Shown: positions 32,411 to 41,436 of the stretch, one piece after another
Layout of the letters: the number at the start of each line of letters is the position of its first letter
Position numbering within the stretch: the stretch's first letter is position 1
NCBI GenBank assembly: GCA_025965895.1
Contig: JAOPWC010000204.1
Location: 1-53,910, forward strand
Length of the DNA: 53,910 nt
Direction of reading: 5' to 3'
Origin: Mycobacterium sp.
GTDB lineage: Bacteria; Actinomycetota; Actinomycetes; Mycobacteriales; Mycobacteriaceae
Made by a program: the position numbers and the translations under genes
The notes under the pieces: generated by a model
The model's database searches: none
Told to the model about the DNA's origin: nothing
The model's input: the letters and a program-made list of their open reading frames with translations, nothing else

Positions 32411-34183
32411 TCACGGTCGGGCTGTCTGCGGTTTGACGTCGATGCCGGACTCCTTGCGCTGCTGCTCGGTGATCGGCGCCGGCGCGTCGGTCAGCGGATC
32501 GATGCCGGCGCCGGTCTTCGGGAACGCGATCACCTCGCGGATGGAGTCCATCCCCGCCAGCAGCGCGGTGATCCTGTCCCACCCGAACGCGATCCCGCCG
32601 TGCGGCGGCGCCCCGTACTGGAAGGCGGTCAGCAGAAAGCCAAACTTCTCCTGGGCCTCCTCGGGGCCGATGCCCATGATCGCGAACACCCGTTCCTGGG
32701 TGTCGCGGCGGTGGATACGGATCGAGCCGCCGCCGATCTCGTGGCCGTTGCACACAATGTCGTAGGCGTCGGCGAGCACCGCACCGGGATCGGTTTCGAG
32801 CTTGGGCTCCCACTCGGGTTTCGGCGCGGTGAACGCATGATGCACGGCAGTCCACGCGCCGTGGCCCACCGCCACCTCACCGTGGGCGGCGGCCTCGTCG
32901 GCCGGCTCGAACAGCGGCGGGTCCACCACCCAGACGAACGCCCAAGCGTCGGGGTCGATCATGTCCAGCCGGCGGGCGATCTCGATGCGGGCCGCCCCCA
33001 GCAGCGCCCCCGACGACTTCGGCGGACCGGCCGAGAAGAAGATGCAGTCACCCGGGTTGGCGCCGACGTGAGCGGCGAGCCCCGCACGCTCCGCGTCGGT
33101 GAGGTTTTTGGCCACCGGGCCGCCGAGCGTGCCGTCCTCGTTCACCAGCACGTAGGCCAGCCCGCGGTGGCCGCGTTGCTTTGCCCACTCCTGCCAGCCG
33201 TCCAGTGTCCGCCGAGGCTGCGACGCACCGCCGGGCATCACGACGGCGCCGACGTAGGGGGCCTGGAACACCCGGAATGTGGTGTCTTTGAAGAAGTCTG
33301 TGCATTCCACCAGTTCCAGGCCGAACCGCAGGTCGGGCTTGTCGGACCCGAATCGCCGCATCGCCTCGTCATAGGTGATCCGCGGAAGCGGCCCGGGCAG
33401 CTGGTAGCCGATCAGCGCCCACAGGGCGGCCAGGATCTCCTCGGAGATCGCGATCACGTCCTCGGTGTCAACGAAGCTCATCTCCATGTCCAGCTGGGTG
33501 AACTCCGGCTGGCGGTCCGCACGGAAGTCCTCGTCGCGGTAGCAGCGAGCGATCTGGTAATAGCGTTCCATCCCCGCCACCATGAGCAGCTGCTTGAACA
33601 GCTGCGGGCTCTGCGGCAGCGCATAGAACGAGCCGGGCTGCAGTCTGGCCGGCACCAGGAAGTCACGGGCGCCTTCTGGCGTCGAGCGGGTCAGCGTCGG
33701 AGTTTCGATCTCGACGAAGTCGTGACCGGCCAGCACCTGACGCGCAGCCGCACTTACCTTGGAGCGCAAGCGGATCGCCGAGCCCGGGCGGTCGCGGCGC
33801 AGGTCGAGATAGCGGTACTTCAGCCGCAGCTCCTCCCCCGCCGGCTCATCGAGCTGGAACGGCAGCGGAGCGCTCTCGCCGAGCACAGTCAACGACGTCG
33901 CGTTCACCTCGATCTGGCCGGTCGGGATGTCGGGGTTCGCGTTGCCCTCCGGCCGGATCTCGACGACGCCCTCGACCGCGACGCAGAACTCGGCGCGCAG
34001 CCGGTGCGCCTGCGCCAGCACCTCGGGTTCGCGGAACACCACCTGCGACACCCCGGACGCGTCGCGCAGATCGATGAAGATGACCCCGCCGTGGTCACGG
34101 CGGCGCGCGACCCAACCGGCCAGCGTCACCTTCTGTCCGGCGTCGACGGCCCGCAACGAACCGGCGTCGTGACTGCGCAGCAC
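32411..34183 (-). CDS. aspS: Aspartyl-tRNA synthetase
   Basis: 590 residues. The frame is open far upstream, but the family start VLRSHDAG is a GTG at 34183, with AGGAG five bases before it. The OB-fold anticodon-binding domain includes LAGWVARRRDHGGVIFIDLRD. The class II core has motif 2 in RCYRDEDFRADRQPEFTQ and motif 3 in GIAFGWDRITALLAG, with a bacterial GAD insert between them. Mycobacterial AspRS is described as non-discriminating (it can feed the GatCAB Asp-tRNA-Asn route); the sequence alone does not show this. It diverges from the ketopantoate reductase-like gene. Confidence 0.96.
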   Translation of the reverse strand: MLRSHDAGSLRAVDAGQKVTLAGWVARRRDHGGVIFIDLRDASGVSQVVFREPEVLAQAHRLRAEFCVAVEGVVEIRPEGNANPDIPTGQIEVNATSLTVLGESAPLPFQLDEPAGEELRLKYRYLDLRRDRPGSAIRLRSKVSAAARQVLAGHDFVEIETPTLTRSTPEGARDFLVPARLQPGSFYALPQSPQLFKQLLMVAGMERYYQIARCYRDEDFRADRQPEFTQLDMEMSFVDTEDVIAISEEILAALWALIGYQLPGPLPRITYDEAMRRFGSDKPDLRFGLELVECTDFFKDTTFRVFQAPYVGAVVMPGGASQPRRTLDGWQEWAKQRGHRGLAYVLVNEDGTLGGPVAKNLTDAERAGLAAHVGANPGDCIFFSAGPPKSSGALLGAARIEIARRLDMIDPDAWAFVWVVDPPLFEPADEAAAHGEVAVGHGAWTAVHHAFTAPKPEWEPKLETDPGAVLADAYDIVCNGHEIGGGSIRIHRRDTQERVFAIMGIGPEEAQEKFGFLLTAFQYGAPPHGGIAFGWDRITALLAGMDSIREVIAFPKTGAGIDPLTDAPAPITEQQRKESGIDVKPQTARP

Positions 34184-34258
34184 AAAGACTCCTGAGAAGC
34201 TCCTGATGAAACGACTGCCCAGTCTAGATGTGCCCGAATGGCCGGTAGCTTGGCGACC

Positions 34259-35140
34259 GTGGGCACAAGCATCGCAGTCGTCGGGCCGGGCGCCATCGGC
34301 GCGACGGTGGCGGCATGCCTGCACCAGGCCGGGCACGTTGTTCTGCTGTGCGGTCGCACGCCTCGAGAGCACCTGGACGTCAGAGTTGACGGCGGCGGCC
34401 GGATCGTCGTCCCGGGGCCGGTGCACACCGATCCGGCCGATATCGCCGATCCCGTCGACCTGGTCCTGTTGGCGGTCAAGGCCACCCAGATCGGCGACGC
34501 CGGCGACTGGCTGAGCACCCTGTGTGACGAGAACACCACGGTGTGCGTGCTGCAGAACGGAGTCGAACAGGTCGAGTTGGTCCAGCCACACTGCCCGTCG
34601 TCAGAGGTCGTGCCTGCCGTCGTGTGGTTCCACACCGAGTTGCAGCCGGACGGCTGGTTCCGGGTGTGGATTCCACCCCGGGTGACGCTGCCGGGCGGAG
34701 CCGGGCCGGTCGCCGATGTGCTCCGCGACGCCGGATGCGATGTCACGATCGCCGACGACTTCACCACAGCGGTGTGGCACAAGCTGCTGCTGAACGCCGT
34801 TGCGGGACTCGAGGTGCTGACCGGACGCCGGTCAGGCATGTTCCGCCGCGACGACGTGGCGGCGCTGGCCCGGGAGTATCTCGCCGAATGTCTGGCGGTG
34901 GCACGGGCAGCCGGAGCGCGCCTCGACGACGGGGTGATCGACGAGGTCGTCGGCATGTTCGGTGGTTACCCCGACGACATCGGCACGTCGATGCTGTTCG
35001 ATCGGCAGGCCGGCCGCCCGCTGGAGTGGGACATCCGCAACGGCGTGATCCTGCGCAAGGCCTGTGAGCACGGGCTGCCTGCGCCGGTCAGCGAAGTGGT
35101 GGTCCCGCTGCTCGCCGCGGCCAGCGACGGCCCGGGGTGA
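34259..35140 (+). CDS. 2-dehydropantoate 2-reductase-like protein (Rv2573-like)
   Basis: 293 residues from a GTG at 34259, chosen because the Rossmann motif AVVGPGAIGATVA begins five residues later as in Rv2573; an in-frame ATG at 34238 would add seven residues. ApbA/PanE architecture: N-terminal NADP domain with LLAVKATQ and VLQNGVEQ, C-terminal helical domain with the catalytic-type Lys in AVWHKLLLNAVAG and the RPLEWDIRNGV motif. It may reduce ketopantoate for CoA synthesis or another 2-keto acid; mycobacteria also carry separate PanE candidates. It converges on the carboxylesterase with a 3-base gap. Confidence 0.85.
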   Translation: MGTSIAVVGPGAIGATVAACLHQAGHVVLLCGRTPREHLDVRVDGGGRIVVPGPVHTDPADIADPVDLVLLAVKATQIGDAGDWLSTLCDENTTVCVLQNGVEQVELVQPHCPSSEVVPAVVWFHTELQPDGWFRVWIPPRVTLPGGAGPVADVLRDAGCDVTIADDFTTAVWHKLLLNAVAGLEVLTGRRSGMFRRDDVAALAREYLAECLAVARAAGARLDDGVIDEVVGMFGGYPDDIGTSMLFDRQAGRPLEWDIRNGVILRKACEHGLPAPVSEVVVPLLAAASDGPG

Positions 35141-35143
35141 GCG

Positions 35144-36622
35144 TCAGTACAGATCGCTCCAGGAGGTACGGCGTTCGCGGTCCGGGTCCGCCACGACGAG
35201 GTCACGGGTCGAGCGGATGACGCGGGTGGCCCGGCGCGCGACGTCGTAACACGGCCAGTCATGCACCGCGCCGTCGTGGGCGAAGTCCAGCCAGGCCCGC
35301 TGCATTCGCCGGCCCACGGACGGCTGCACCCGCCGGCCCAGGGGATGAATCAGACGACCCAGGTAGGACCCGTAGCTGTGCTGCACGTGGACGATCTCGC
35401 TGCCGTGGGTGGCGCCCAGACCGAGGGCCGACAAGCTCAGGCCGGCGTGGTCGAAGCGGTAGCAATGCGTCGGCGCCCGCGAACTGTACGCGTCGGCGAA
35501 CGCCCATGTCGGTGCGCCGAACACCACGTCGGAGCCGACCGCGATCGCCGCTCGCCGCCGTGGGTAGCCCGGATAGGCACCCAGCACACGGTCGCGCGCG
35601 TCGGGCGCGACGCGCGCGAAGTACGCATCGATGGTCGCGGGGGTGGTCGGCAGCATCGGGGCCTTCGACCACGCGAACATCGACGCCTCGTGGCTGTTTG
35701 TGCCGATGATCAGCGGCACCGGGGCCAGTTCACCGGCGCGGGCCGCGTCGATCGGGTGTCGCGGCAGCAGGCTGACACCGTGCGTCAGGCCGTAGGCCAG
35801 CGTCGGGGTGGACGCCACGCTGCGCAGCTGCAGAGCACCCGCGGCATGGCGTAACCGCCCCTGCGGCAACGCCTTCACCTCGGCCGCAGTCACCCCCAGC
35901 TCGCGCAGGAAGTCATTCGCGCGGCGGGCCCGCACCTCGCAGTCAGCGATCAGCGGAAGCGCCGGGCTCTGCGCGATCGCGCGGTTGAAGAGCCCAGCGG
36001 CCGCCGGGCTGGCCAGAAGTGCAAGCACCGAGGTGCCGCCTGCGGACTCGCCGAACACCGTGACCCGGCCCGGATCGCCGCCGAACGCCGCGATGTTGTC
36101 GCGCACCCAGTGCAGCGCGGCGATCTGGTCACGCAGGGCCAGGTTGTCGTCGAACCCATCACCCAGCGCGCTGAGCTCAAGTCCGCCGAAAACGCCGATG
36201 CGGTACGTGACGTTGACTACGACGACGTCGCCGTTGGCGGCGAGCCGTGACCCGTTGTACAGCTGGAACTGCCCGGCGCCGAACACAAATGCGCCGCCGG
36301 GTATCCATACCATCACCGGCAGCGACCCGCGGGTGTCAGGCGACCACACAGTCAGCGTCAGGCAGGCTTCGTCGCGCACCTTCGGATCGTCTCGGCCGCC
36401 GCCGACGAATGATCTGGCCTGCGGCGGCACCGGACCGTGCCGGGTCGCGTCGCGCACACCACTCCACGCCGGCGGCGGACCCGGAGCAAGGAACCGGCGT
36501 TCGCCGACGGGCTGCCCGGCATAGGGCACCCCGCGCCACACGCCAACACCGGCCTCGGTGGCGCCGCGCAGCTCGCCGCGCGTGGTGTGGACGACGGTCG
36601 GGAGTTCGACATCGACGGTCAC
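35144..36622 (-). CDS. Type-B carboxylesterase/para-nitrobenzyl esterase-like
   Basis: 492 residues from a GTG at 36622; a TTG 39 bases upstream would overlap the divergent promoter region. Alpha/beta hydrolase of the type-B carboxylesterase family: oxyanion-hole region VWIPGGAFVFG, DQIAALHWVRDNIAAFGGDPGRVT, nucleophile Ser193 in FGESAGGTS, and the C-terminal catalytic-His region ATHGSEIVHV. There is no signal peptide, so it probably works in the cytoplasm. The physiological ester is unknown. It diverges from the zinc metallopeptidase gene. Confidence 0.9.
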   Translation of the reverse strand: MTVDVELPTVVHTTRGELRGATEAGVGVWRGVPYAGQPVGERRFLAPGPPPAWSGVRDATRHGPVPPQARSFVGGGRDDPKVRDEACLTLTVWSPDTRGSLPVMVWIPGGAFVFGAGQFQLYNGSRLAANGDVVVVNVTYRIGVFGGLELSALGDGFDDNLALRDQIAALHWVRDNIAAFGGDPGRVTVFGESAGGTSVLALLASPAAAGLFNRAIAQSPALPLIADCEVRARRANDFLRELGVTAAEVKALPQGRLRHAAGALQLRSVASTPTLAYGLTHGVSLLPRHPIDAARAGELAPVPLIIGTNSHEASMFAWSKAPMLPTTPATIDAYFARVAPDARDRVLGAYPGYPRRRAAIAVGSDVVFGAPTWAFADAYSSRAPTHCYRFDHAGLSLSALGLGATHGSEIVHVQHSYGSYLGRLIHPLGRRVQPSVGRRMQRAWLDFAHDGAVHDWPCYDVARRATRVIRSTRDLVVADPDRERRTSWSDLY

Positions 36623-36663
36623 GTCAGAATCGTAGTGTGGGAAGCTGAACCAGGAGCTCAACA

Positions 36664-37566
36664 GTGATGCGATGGGGCGGTGTGATGACCTTCAACGAGG
36701 GCATGCAGATCGACACGAGCACCACGTCGACCAGCGGAGGGGGCGGTGGCCGGGGCATCGCCATCGGCGGCGGGGCCGGCGGCCTGCTGATCGTCGTGGT
36801 GGCGCTGTTACTGGGGGTGGATCCCGGCAACATCCTCAACCAGCACTCGGTCCCACAACAGTCGGGCGGTCCGGGCGTCGACATCAGTCAATGCGGAACC
36901 GGTGCCGACGCGAACAAATACGTGCAGTGCCGTGTCGTCGCCACCGGCAACTCGGTGGACGCGGTGTGGAGTCAGCTGCTCGGTTCTCGCTACCGGCGTC
37001 CGCACATGCGCCTGTTCACCGACTCCGTGAACACCGGGTGCGGGCCTGCCGACACCTCGGTCGGCCCGTTCTACTGCCCCGTCGATAAGACGGCGTATTT
37101 CGACACCGGCTTTTTCCAGGTGCTTGTTGACCAATTCGGTTCCAGCGGTGGGCCATTGGCACAGGAGTACGTCGTCGCGCACGAATACGGCCACCATGTG
37201 CAGGACCTCCTCGGCGACATCGGCCGGGCTCAGCAGGGCGCGCAGGGTGCCGGGGGCAACGGCGTGCGCACCGAACTGCAGGCGGACTGCTACGCCGGGG
37301 TCTGGGCCCACTACGCGTCGACTACCAAGGAGCAGAGCACCGGCGTGCCGTACCTGGAGCCGCTGAGCGACAAGGACATCGCCGACGCGTTGTCAGCGGC
37401 CGCGTCGGTGGGTGACGACCGGATCCAGAAACAGGCCACGGGCCGCATCAACCCCGAAGCGTGGACCCACGGTTCATCGGCACAGCGCCAGCATTGGTTC
37501 ACGGTCGGCTATCAGACCGGCGACCCCGCGCAGTGCGATACCTACGACGCTGCCGACCTTGGGTAG
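36664..37566 (+). CDS. Neutral zinc metallopeptidase, YpfJ family (Rv2575-like)
   Basis: About 300 residues; GTG at 36664 or ATG at 36667, both served by AGGAG at 36652-36656. A glycine-rich N-terminus leads to one membrane helix (about 38-52). The extracytoplasmic metallopeptidase domain has HEYGHH at 173-178, and the later ELQADCYAGVWAH supplies a likely third ligand (Glu). This is the putative neutral zinc metallopeptidase family. Four Cys (77, 89, 126, 138) could form disulfides outside the membrane. Its stop overlaps the presumed start of the DUF885 gene. Confidence 0.9.
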   Translation: MMRWGGVMTFNEGMQIDTSTTSTSGGGGGRGIAIGGGAGGLLIVVVALLLGVDPGNILNQHSVPQQSGGPGVDISQCGTGADANKYVQCRVVATGNSVDAVWSQLLGSRYRRPHMRLFTDSVNTGCGPADTSVGPFYCPVDKTAYFDTGFFQVLVDQFGSSGGPLAQEYVVAHEYGHHVQDLLGDIGRAQQGAQGAGGNGVRTELQADCYAGVWAHYASTTKEQSTGVPYLEPLSDKDIADALSAAASVGDDRIQKQATGRINPEAWTHGSSAQRQHWFTVGYQTGDPAQCDTYDAADLG

Positions 37567-39214
37567 AGCTCGCACCTCCGTCGACGCCGTGGCCGAGCGT
37601 TACCTCGAGACGTTTGCGTCGCGAGACCCTTGCGCCGCAACCGAACTCGGGATCGCCGGTCATGACGACGCCATCACCGATTACTCCGCTGACGGGGTGG
37701 CCGAGCGCGCGCAGGTGGCCCGCGGAGCCCTTCGCGAACTGGCCGACGCGGCCCCTGTCGACGACGTCGACCGGGTGACGGTCGCCGCGATGCGTGAGCG
37801 ACTCGGCGTCGCGATCGAATTGCACGATGCCGGGCTGGATCTCGGCGAGCTCAACGTGGTCGCGTCACCGCTGCAGTCCATGCGCGATGTGTTCGACCTG
37901 ATGTCCACCACCACCGACGACGACTGGACGCTCATCGCGCGACGCCTGGCGGCAGTCCCCGGGGGTGCCGCAAGTTACGCCGACGGACTGCGCGCAGCGG
38001 TGGCGGGCGGGCACCCCCCGGCCGCCCGCCAGGTGGCCCGCGGCGTCGAGCAGGCGCGCCGCATCCAGCAGTTGTTCATCGGACTCGTCAAGTCGGCCCC
38101 GCGCCACATGCGCGACGAACTCAGCACAGCGGCGACGGCCGCAGCCGACGCATACGGGCGCCTCGCCAAGGTGCTGCGCGAGGAGATCGGGCCGCGGGCC
38201 CGGGACGAGAACGGGTGCGGCCGCGACGCATACCGGCTGTTGTCGCGCGCGTTCCTCGGCACGGAAGTCGACCTGGACGAAACCTATGACTGGGGGCTGC
38301 GCCGCCTGGAAAGTATTGTCGCCGAGCAGGAGTCGATTGCGGAGCGACTCTATCCCGGCGCCACGGTCGCGGAGGCCATGCGCAGACTCGACGCCGAGCC
38401 CAGGTACACGATCGAGGGCACCGCCGCGCTGCGGGCCTGGATGCAGCAGTTGTCGGACCGCGCCGTGGAGGCGCTGACCGGCACGCATTTCGACATCGCG
38501 GAGCCATTGCGGCGGCTCGAATGCCGGATCGCGCCGACGCAGACCGGCGGCATCTACTACACCGGCCCCTCTGAGGACCTGAGCCGGCCCGGACGAATGT
38601 GGTGGTCGGTGCCTGCCGGGGTCGCGACCTTCCACACCTGGCAAGAGACCACCACCGTGTACCACGAAGGCGTGCCGGGTCATCACCTGCAGATCGGCCG
38701 GGCGGTGGTGCTGGCCGACGAGCTGAACCGGTGGCGGCGGCTGGGCTGCTGGGTGTCCGGGCACGGTGAAGGCTGGGCGCTGTACGCGGAGCGACTGATG
38801 GCCGAGCTCGGCTATCTCGACGACCCCGGCGAACGGATGGGGATGCTCGACGCGCAACGGTTCCGGGCCGCACGCGTGGTGATCGACATCGGTGTGCACT
38901 GCGGGCTGACCGCCCCGGACGGCGGCGTCTGGAACGCCGACCGGGCGTGGGCATTCCTGCGCACCCACTGCGCACAGGCCGAGCAGACACTGCGCTTCGA
39001 GCTCGACCGTTACCTGGGCTGGCCCGGCCAGGCGCCGTCCTACGCCGTCGGACAACGGATCTGGCAGCAGGTTCGCGATGAGACGCTCACCCGTTCGGCC
39101 TCGCTGAAGGACTTCCACAGCCGCGCCCTGGATCTCGGCGGGCTGCCGCTTGACGTGCTGAGATCGGCAATGGTTCCGCGCCCGACGACCGCGGCCCAGC
39201 GGTTAGAACCGTGA
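37559..39214 (+). CDS. DUF885-family putative metallopeptidase
   Basis: Full DUF885 protein of about 551 residues if the TTG at 37559 is the start; this overlaps the YpfJ stop by 8 bases. The next option is a GTG at 37589. Neither has a good ribosome-binding site, so the start is uncertain. The zinc-binding-type motif HEGVPGHHLQ lies near residue 368, followed by GHGEGWALYAERLM, the HExxxxH/E arrangement typical of the family. Related proteins are annotated as M32-like carboxypeptidases; the substrate is unknown. No signal peptide is seen. Its 3' end overlaps the convergent thioesterase by 12 bases. Confidence 0.85.
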   Translation: MGRARTSVDAVAERYLETFASRDPCAATELGIAGHDDAITDYSADGVAERAQVARGALRELADAAPVDDVDRVTVAAMRERLGVAIELHDAGLDLGELNVVASPLQSMRDVFDLMSTTTDDDWTLIARRLAAVPGGAASYADGLRAAVAGGHPPAARQVARGVEQARRIQQLFIGLVKSAPRHMRDELSTAATAAADAYGRLAKVLREEIGPRARDENGCGRDAYRLLSRAFLGTEVDLDETYDWGLRRLESIVAEQESIAERLYPGATVAEAMRRLDAEPRYTIEGTAALRAWMQQLSDRAVEALTGTHFDIAEPLRRLECRIAPTQTGGIYYTGPSEDLSRPGRMWWSVPAGVATFHTWQETTTVYHEGVPGHHLQIGRAVVLADELNRWRRLGCWVSGHGEGWALYAERLMAELGYLDDPGERMGMLDAQRFRAARVVIDIGVHCGLTAPDGGVWNADRAWAFLRTHCAQAEQTLRFELDRYLGWPGQAPSYAVGQRIWQQVRDETLTRSASLKDFHSRALDLGGLPLDVLRSAMVPRPTTAAQRLEP

Positions 39215-40084
39215 CTGTGCGGCGACGGCCGTGTCGCTGGTGCGCATCGGGCGGATCAGCGCTTCCTGTGCGAACGAGGCGATGAGATCACCTCCCTCGG
39301 TGTGCACCGTCCCCCGCACATAGGACATGCCGGCGCCGACCTGTGTGCTCTCGTGCGCGTAGAGCAGCCAACCGTCCCATCGCACGGGTTCGTGGAAGCT
39401 GACACTCACCGTCATCGGCGCCGTCGACACGGTGTAGTGCGCCTGACTAGTGCCGATACCTTCATGGGCCCGCATCGTCGTCGAGATGCCAAGGTGGCCG
39501 GTGAAGTACGCGACCAACGCCTTGGCCAGGTCGTCGCGCGCAGGTATCGGGTCGTAGTGCAGCCACGCGTACAGTTCCGGCGGCCCCACCTCGTCGGGAC
39601 TGTTGACGTCCACCACGTCGACCAACCGCAGTTCGCGGCCGGTCATCGGCATCTTAGAGACGTTCGACTGCGCCGGCGCTGCGACCTCCGGCCGCGGGAG
39701 ATGGTGCCGGATCACGTCGGGTGACGGCACGTCGGTCAGCACGGTCATCGTGATGCAGCGCCGTCCGTTCTGCTGCGCGGCGACGACGGCGGTCGCCGTC
39801 GACCGGCCCTCGTGGACGACGTCGATGTCGAGTTCGACCGGCGCGCCGACCACGACCGCGCGGGCGAACACCGCATGGGCGGAGCGCACGCTCTTGTCCG
39901 GAAACCGTTTCGCCACAGCCACGATCGCTTGTGCGAGCACCTGGGTACCTTCCACCACCTGCCGCTCGTCCGCGCCGGCGATGCCGGTTTCGCCGGTGAA
40001 GCGGTCGGGCCCGACGGGCTGGACGTCGAATAAGCCCAACAAGTCGGTGACCGACCACTGTGTCTGCTCGAATTCCGTGGTCAT
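39203..40084 (-). CDS. Acyl-CoA thioesterase, double-hotdog (TesB-like)
   Basis: 293 residues from the ATG at 40084, which overlaps the DUF427 stop (ATGA). Two hotdog halves: the first around VEGTQVLAQAIVAVAKRFPDKSVRSAHAVFARA, the second around GISTTMRAHEGIGTSQAHYTVSTAPMTVSVSFHEPV and GWLLYAHESTQVGAGMSYVRG. The pattern SAHAVFARAV and the Gln/Asp/Thr active-site region match TesB-type enzymes. It hydrolyses acyl-CoA to free acid and CoA. Last gene of the LLM-DUF427-thioesterase operon. Confidence 0.88.
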   Translation of the reverse strand: MTTEFEQTQWSVTDLLGLFDVQPVGPDRFTGETGIAGADERQVVEGTQVLAQAIVAVAKRFPDKSVRSAHAVFARAVVVGAPVELDIDVVHEGRSTATAVVAAQQNGRRCITMTVLTDVPSPDVIRHHLPRPEVAAPAQSNVSKMPMTGRELRLVDVVDVNSPDEVGPPELYAWLHYDPIPARDDLAKALVAYFTGHLGISTTMRAHEGIGTSQAHYTVSTAPMTVSVSFHEPVRWDGWLLYAHESTQVGAGMSYVRGTVHTEGGDLIASFAQEALIRPMRTSDTAVAAQSRF

Positions 40085-40503
40085 GGCTGTTTCACCTCTC
40101 CGTATCCGACGACCGCGGGATGCGCTTCGCCCACGCGTACCGCCACCTTGTCCTGGAAGAACGCCACATGTCCGGCAAGGCGAGCCACCTGCGGATAGGG
40201 GTCTTCGTAGCTCCAGCACACCGCCTCGCCGCCGTCGCCGTCGAACCGCCAGTAGGTGGCATCGCCCTTGAATGGGCACCGGCTGGATCTGGTTGCGTCG
40301 CGGCGCAATTCCACCCGAACCTCCGAGCTCGGGAAGTAGAACACGAGGCCGTGGTCCTGCTCGTCGACCAGCAGCACGCCGGTGCTCGACGCGACGACGC
40401 GGCCGGCGATCTCCGCCGTCACCGTGTTGCGCCGGCGGTGGATGTCGATGCGGTAGTCGGGACGGTCCTCGAACGCTGACGCTACCGATTCGGGTGATGT
40501 CAT
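40081..40503 (-). CDS. DUF427 domain protein
   Basis: 140 residues from the ATG at 40503, overlapping the LLM oxidoreductase stop (ATGA). A single DUF427 beta-tent domain: the typical R.RIDIHRRRNTVTAEIAGRVVA...STGVLLVDE start, SSEVRVEL..D.., and the conserved CPFKGDATYW and AVCWSYEDPYPQVARLAGHVAFF motifs. Function is unknown; fungal and bacterial members often sit with thioesterases or oxidoreductases, as here. Confidence 0.9.
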   Translation of the reverse strand: MTSPESVASAFEDRPDYRIDIHRRRNTVTAEIAGRVVASSTGVLLVDEQDHGLVFYFPSSEVRVELRRDATRSSRCPFKGDATYWRFDGDGGEAVCWSYEDPYPQVARLAGHVAFFQDKVAVRVGEAHPAVVGYGEVKQP

Positions 40504-41348
40504 GACGCCCGCATCACGGTCTCGGCGAATTCCGCAAGGGTGTCCGGCTGCGCGAAGTCGGCGAACCACACGTAGAACCGTTCGACGCCGTGGGCGGACA
40601 GGCCGGCGAAGTACTCGCCGAGCTCGGCGGCGTCACCGCAGACCAGTCCTCGGCCGAGGTGACCGAAGCGCCGGTTACTCACCTCGATCACCATGTCGCG
40701 GTCAGCTTCCTTGCCCACGAATCCCACCATCTGCTGGACCGAGACCCGGGCAGAACCAGCGCCAGGGCGCAGGCGTGCCAGCTGGTCCACCTCCGGCGCC
40801 GGGATGTTCCACCAGTCGGCGTACTTGCGGACAAGTTGCATGGTCTTCTTGCCGGTTCCCCCGAGGACCAGCGGAATCGGGTGCGCCGGACGGGGTTCCT
40901 GCGCCGGCTCCGGCGCCTCCCCATAGCCCCAGTACTGGCGGATCAGGGCCAGGTCGCGGTCGAGGCGCTGCACCCGGGCCATCGCGTCGTCACCGTCGTC
41001 GAGGCCGAACCTGGCGAACTCCTGCGGCCATGAGCCGGACCCGAGGCCGAGCTCGAATCTGCCCTCCGATGCCGCCGCGAGCGTCACCGCTTGCTTGGCA
41101 AGCACCGCCGGGTGACGAAAGGCGTCGCACAGCACGAGGTGGCCGATCCGCAGCCGTTCGGTCCGTGCGGCCACCCAGGTGGCCACGGCCATCGCTTCCC
41201 AGATGTCCTGGTGCGTCGCGCCGGGCGACTCGAGGTGATCGATGAACGCGACGCCGTCGAATCCGCCGGCTTCAGCCACGCGCGCACGTTCGACGATATC
41301 GCTGATCGCAAGCCTCACCTGCGGCAGGAACAGAAACCATTCGGCCAT
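40500..41348 (-). CDS. LLM-class F420/FMN-dependent oxidoreductase
   Basis: 282 residues from the ATG at 41348. Luciferase-like TIM barrel: GGFDGVAFIDHLESPG, AARTERLRIGHLVLCDAFRHPAVLAKQ, FELGLGSGSWPQEF, IPLVLGGTGKKTMQLVRKYADWWNI and a C-terminal GVERFYVWFADF. In mycobacteria such proteins usually use F420, but the sequence cannot separate F420 from FMN. First gene of a three-gene operon with ATGA overlaps at both junctions. It diverges from a TetR gene across 88 bases that contain a GGTAACGTC element. Confidence 0.88.
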   Translation of the reverse strand: MAEWFLFLPQVRLAISDIVERARVAEAGGFDGVAFIDHLESPGATHQDIWEAMAVATWVAARTERLRIGHLVLCDAFRHPAVLAKQAVTLAAASEGRFELGLGSGSWPQEFARFGLDDGDDAMARVQRLDRDLALIRQYWGYGEAPEPAQEPRPAHPIPLVLGGTGKKTMQLVRKYADWWNIPAPEVDQLARLRPGAGSARVSVQQMVGFVGKEADRDMVIEVSNRRFGHLGRGLVCGDAAELGEYFAGLSAHGVERFYVWFADFAQPDTLAEFAETVMRAS

Positions 41349-41394
41349 CGGTCCAACACAGTAGCCGCAAGCATGCTGTCGCCTCTGCAATACC

Positions 41395-41403
41395 GGTAAC
41401 GTC
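41395..41403. promoter_or_regulatory. GGTAACGTC element upstream of tetR
   Basis: GGTAACGTC is found here in the LLM/tetR divergent region and again at 42194-42202 before the amidohydrolase; here it overlaps an 8-bp palindrome TACCGGTA (41391-41398). Shared elements on both sides of a tetR gene suggest operator copies. Binding is inferred. Confidence 0.45.
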
Positions 41404-41436
41404 GTTCTCTTAGGCTATCCGGGGAGGATGTTCCTC

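Noticed and set aside
34184..34591. N-terminal extension of aspS
   Set aside because: The extension is antisense to the ketopantoate reductase-like gene; the family start with AGGAG lies at 34183.
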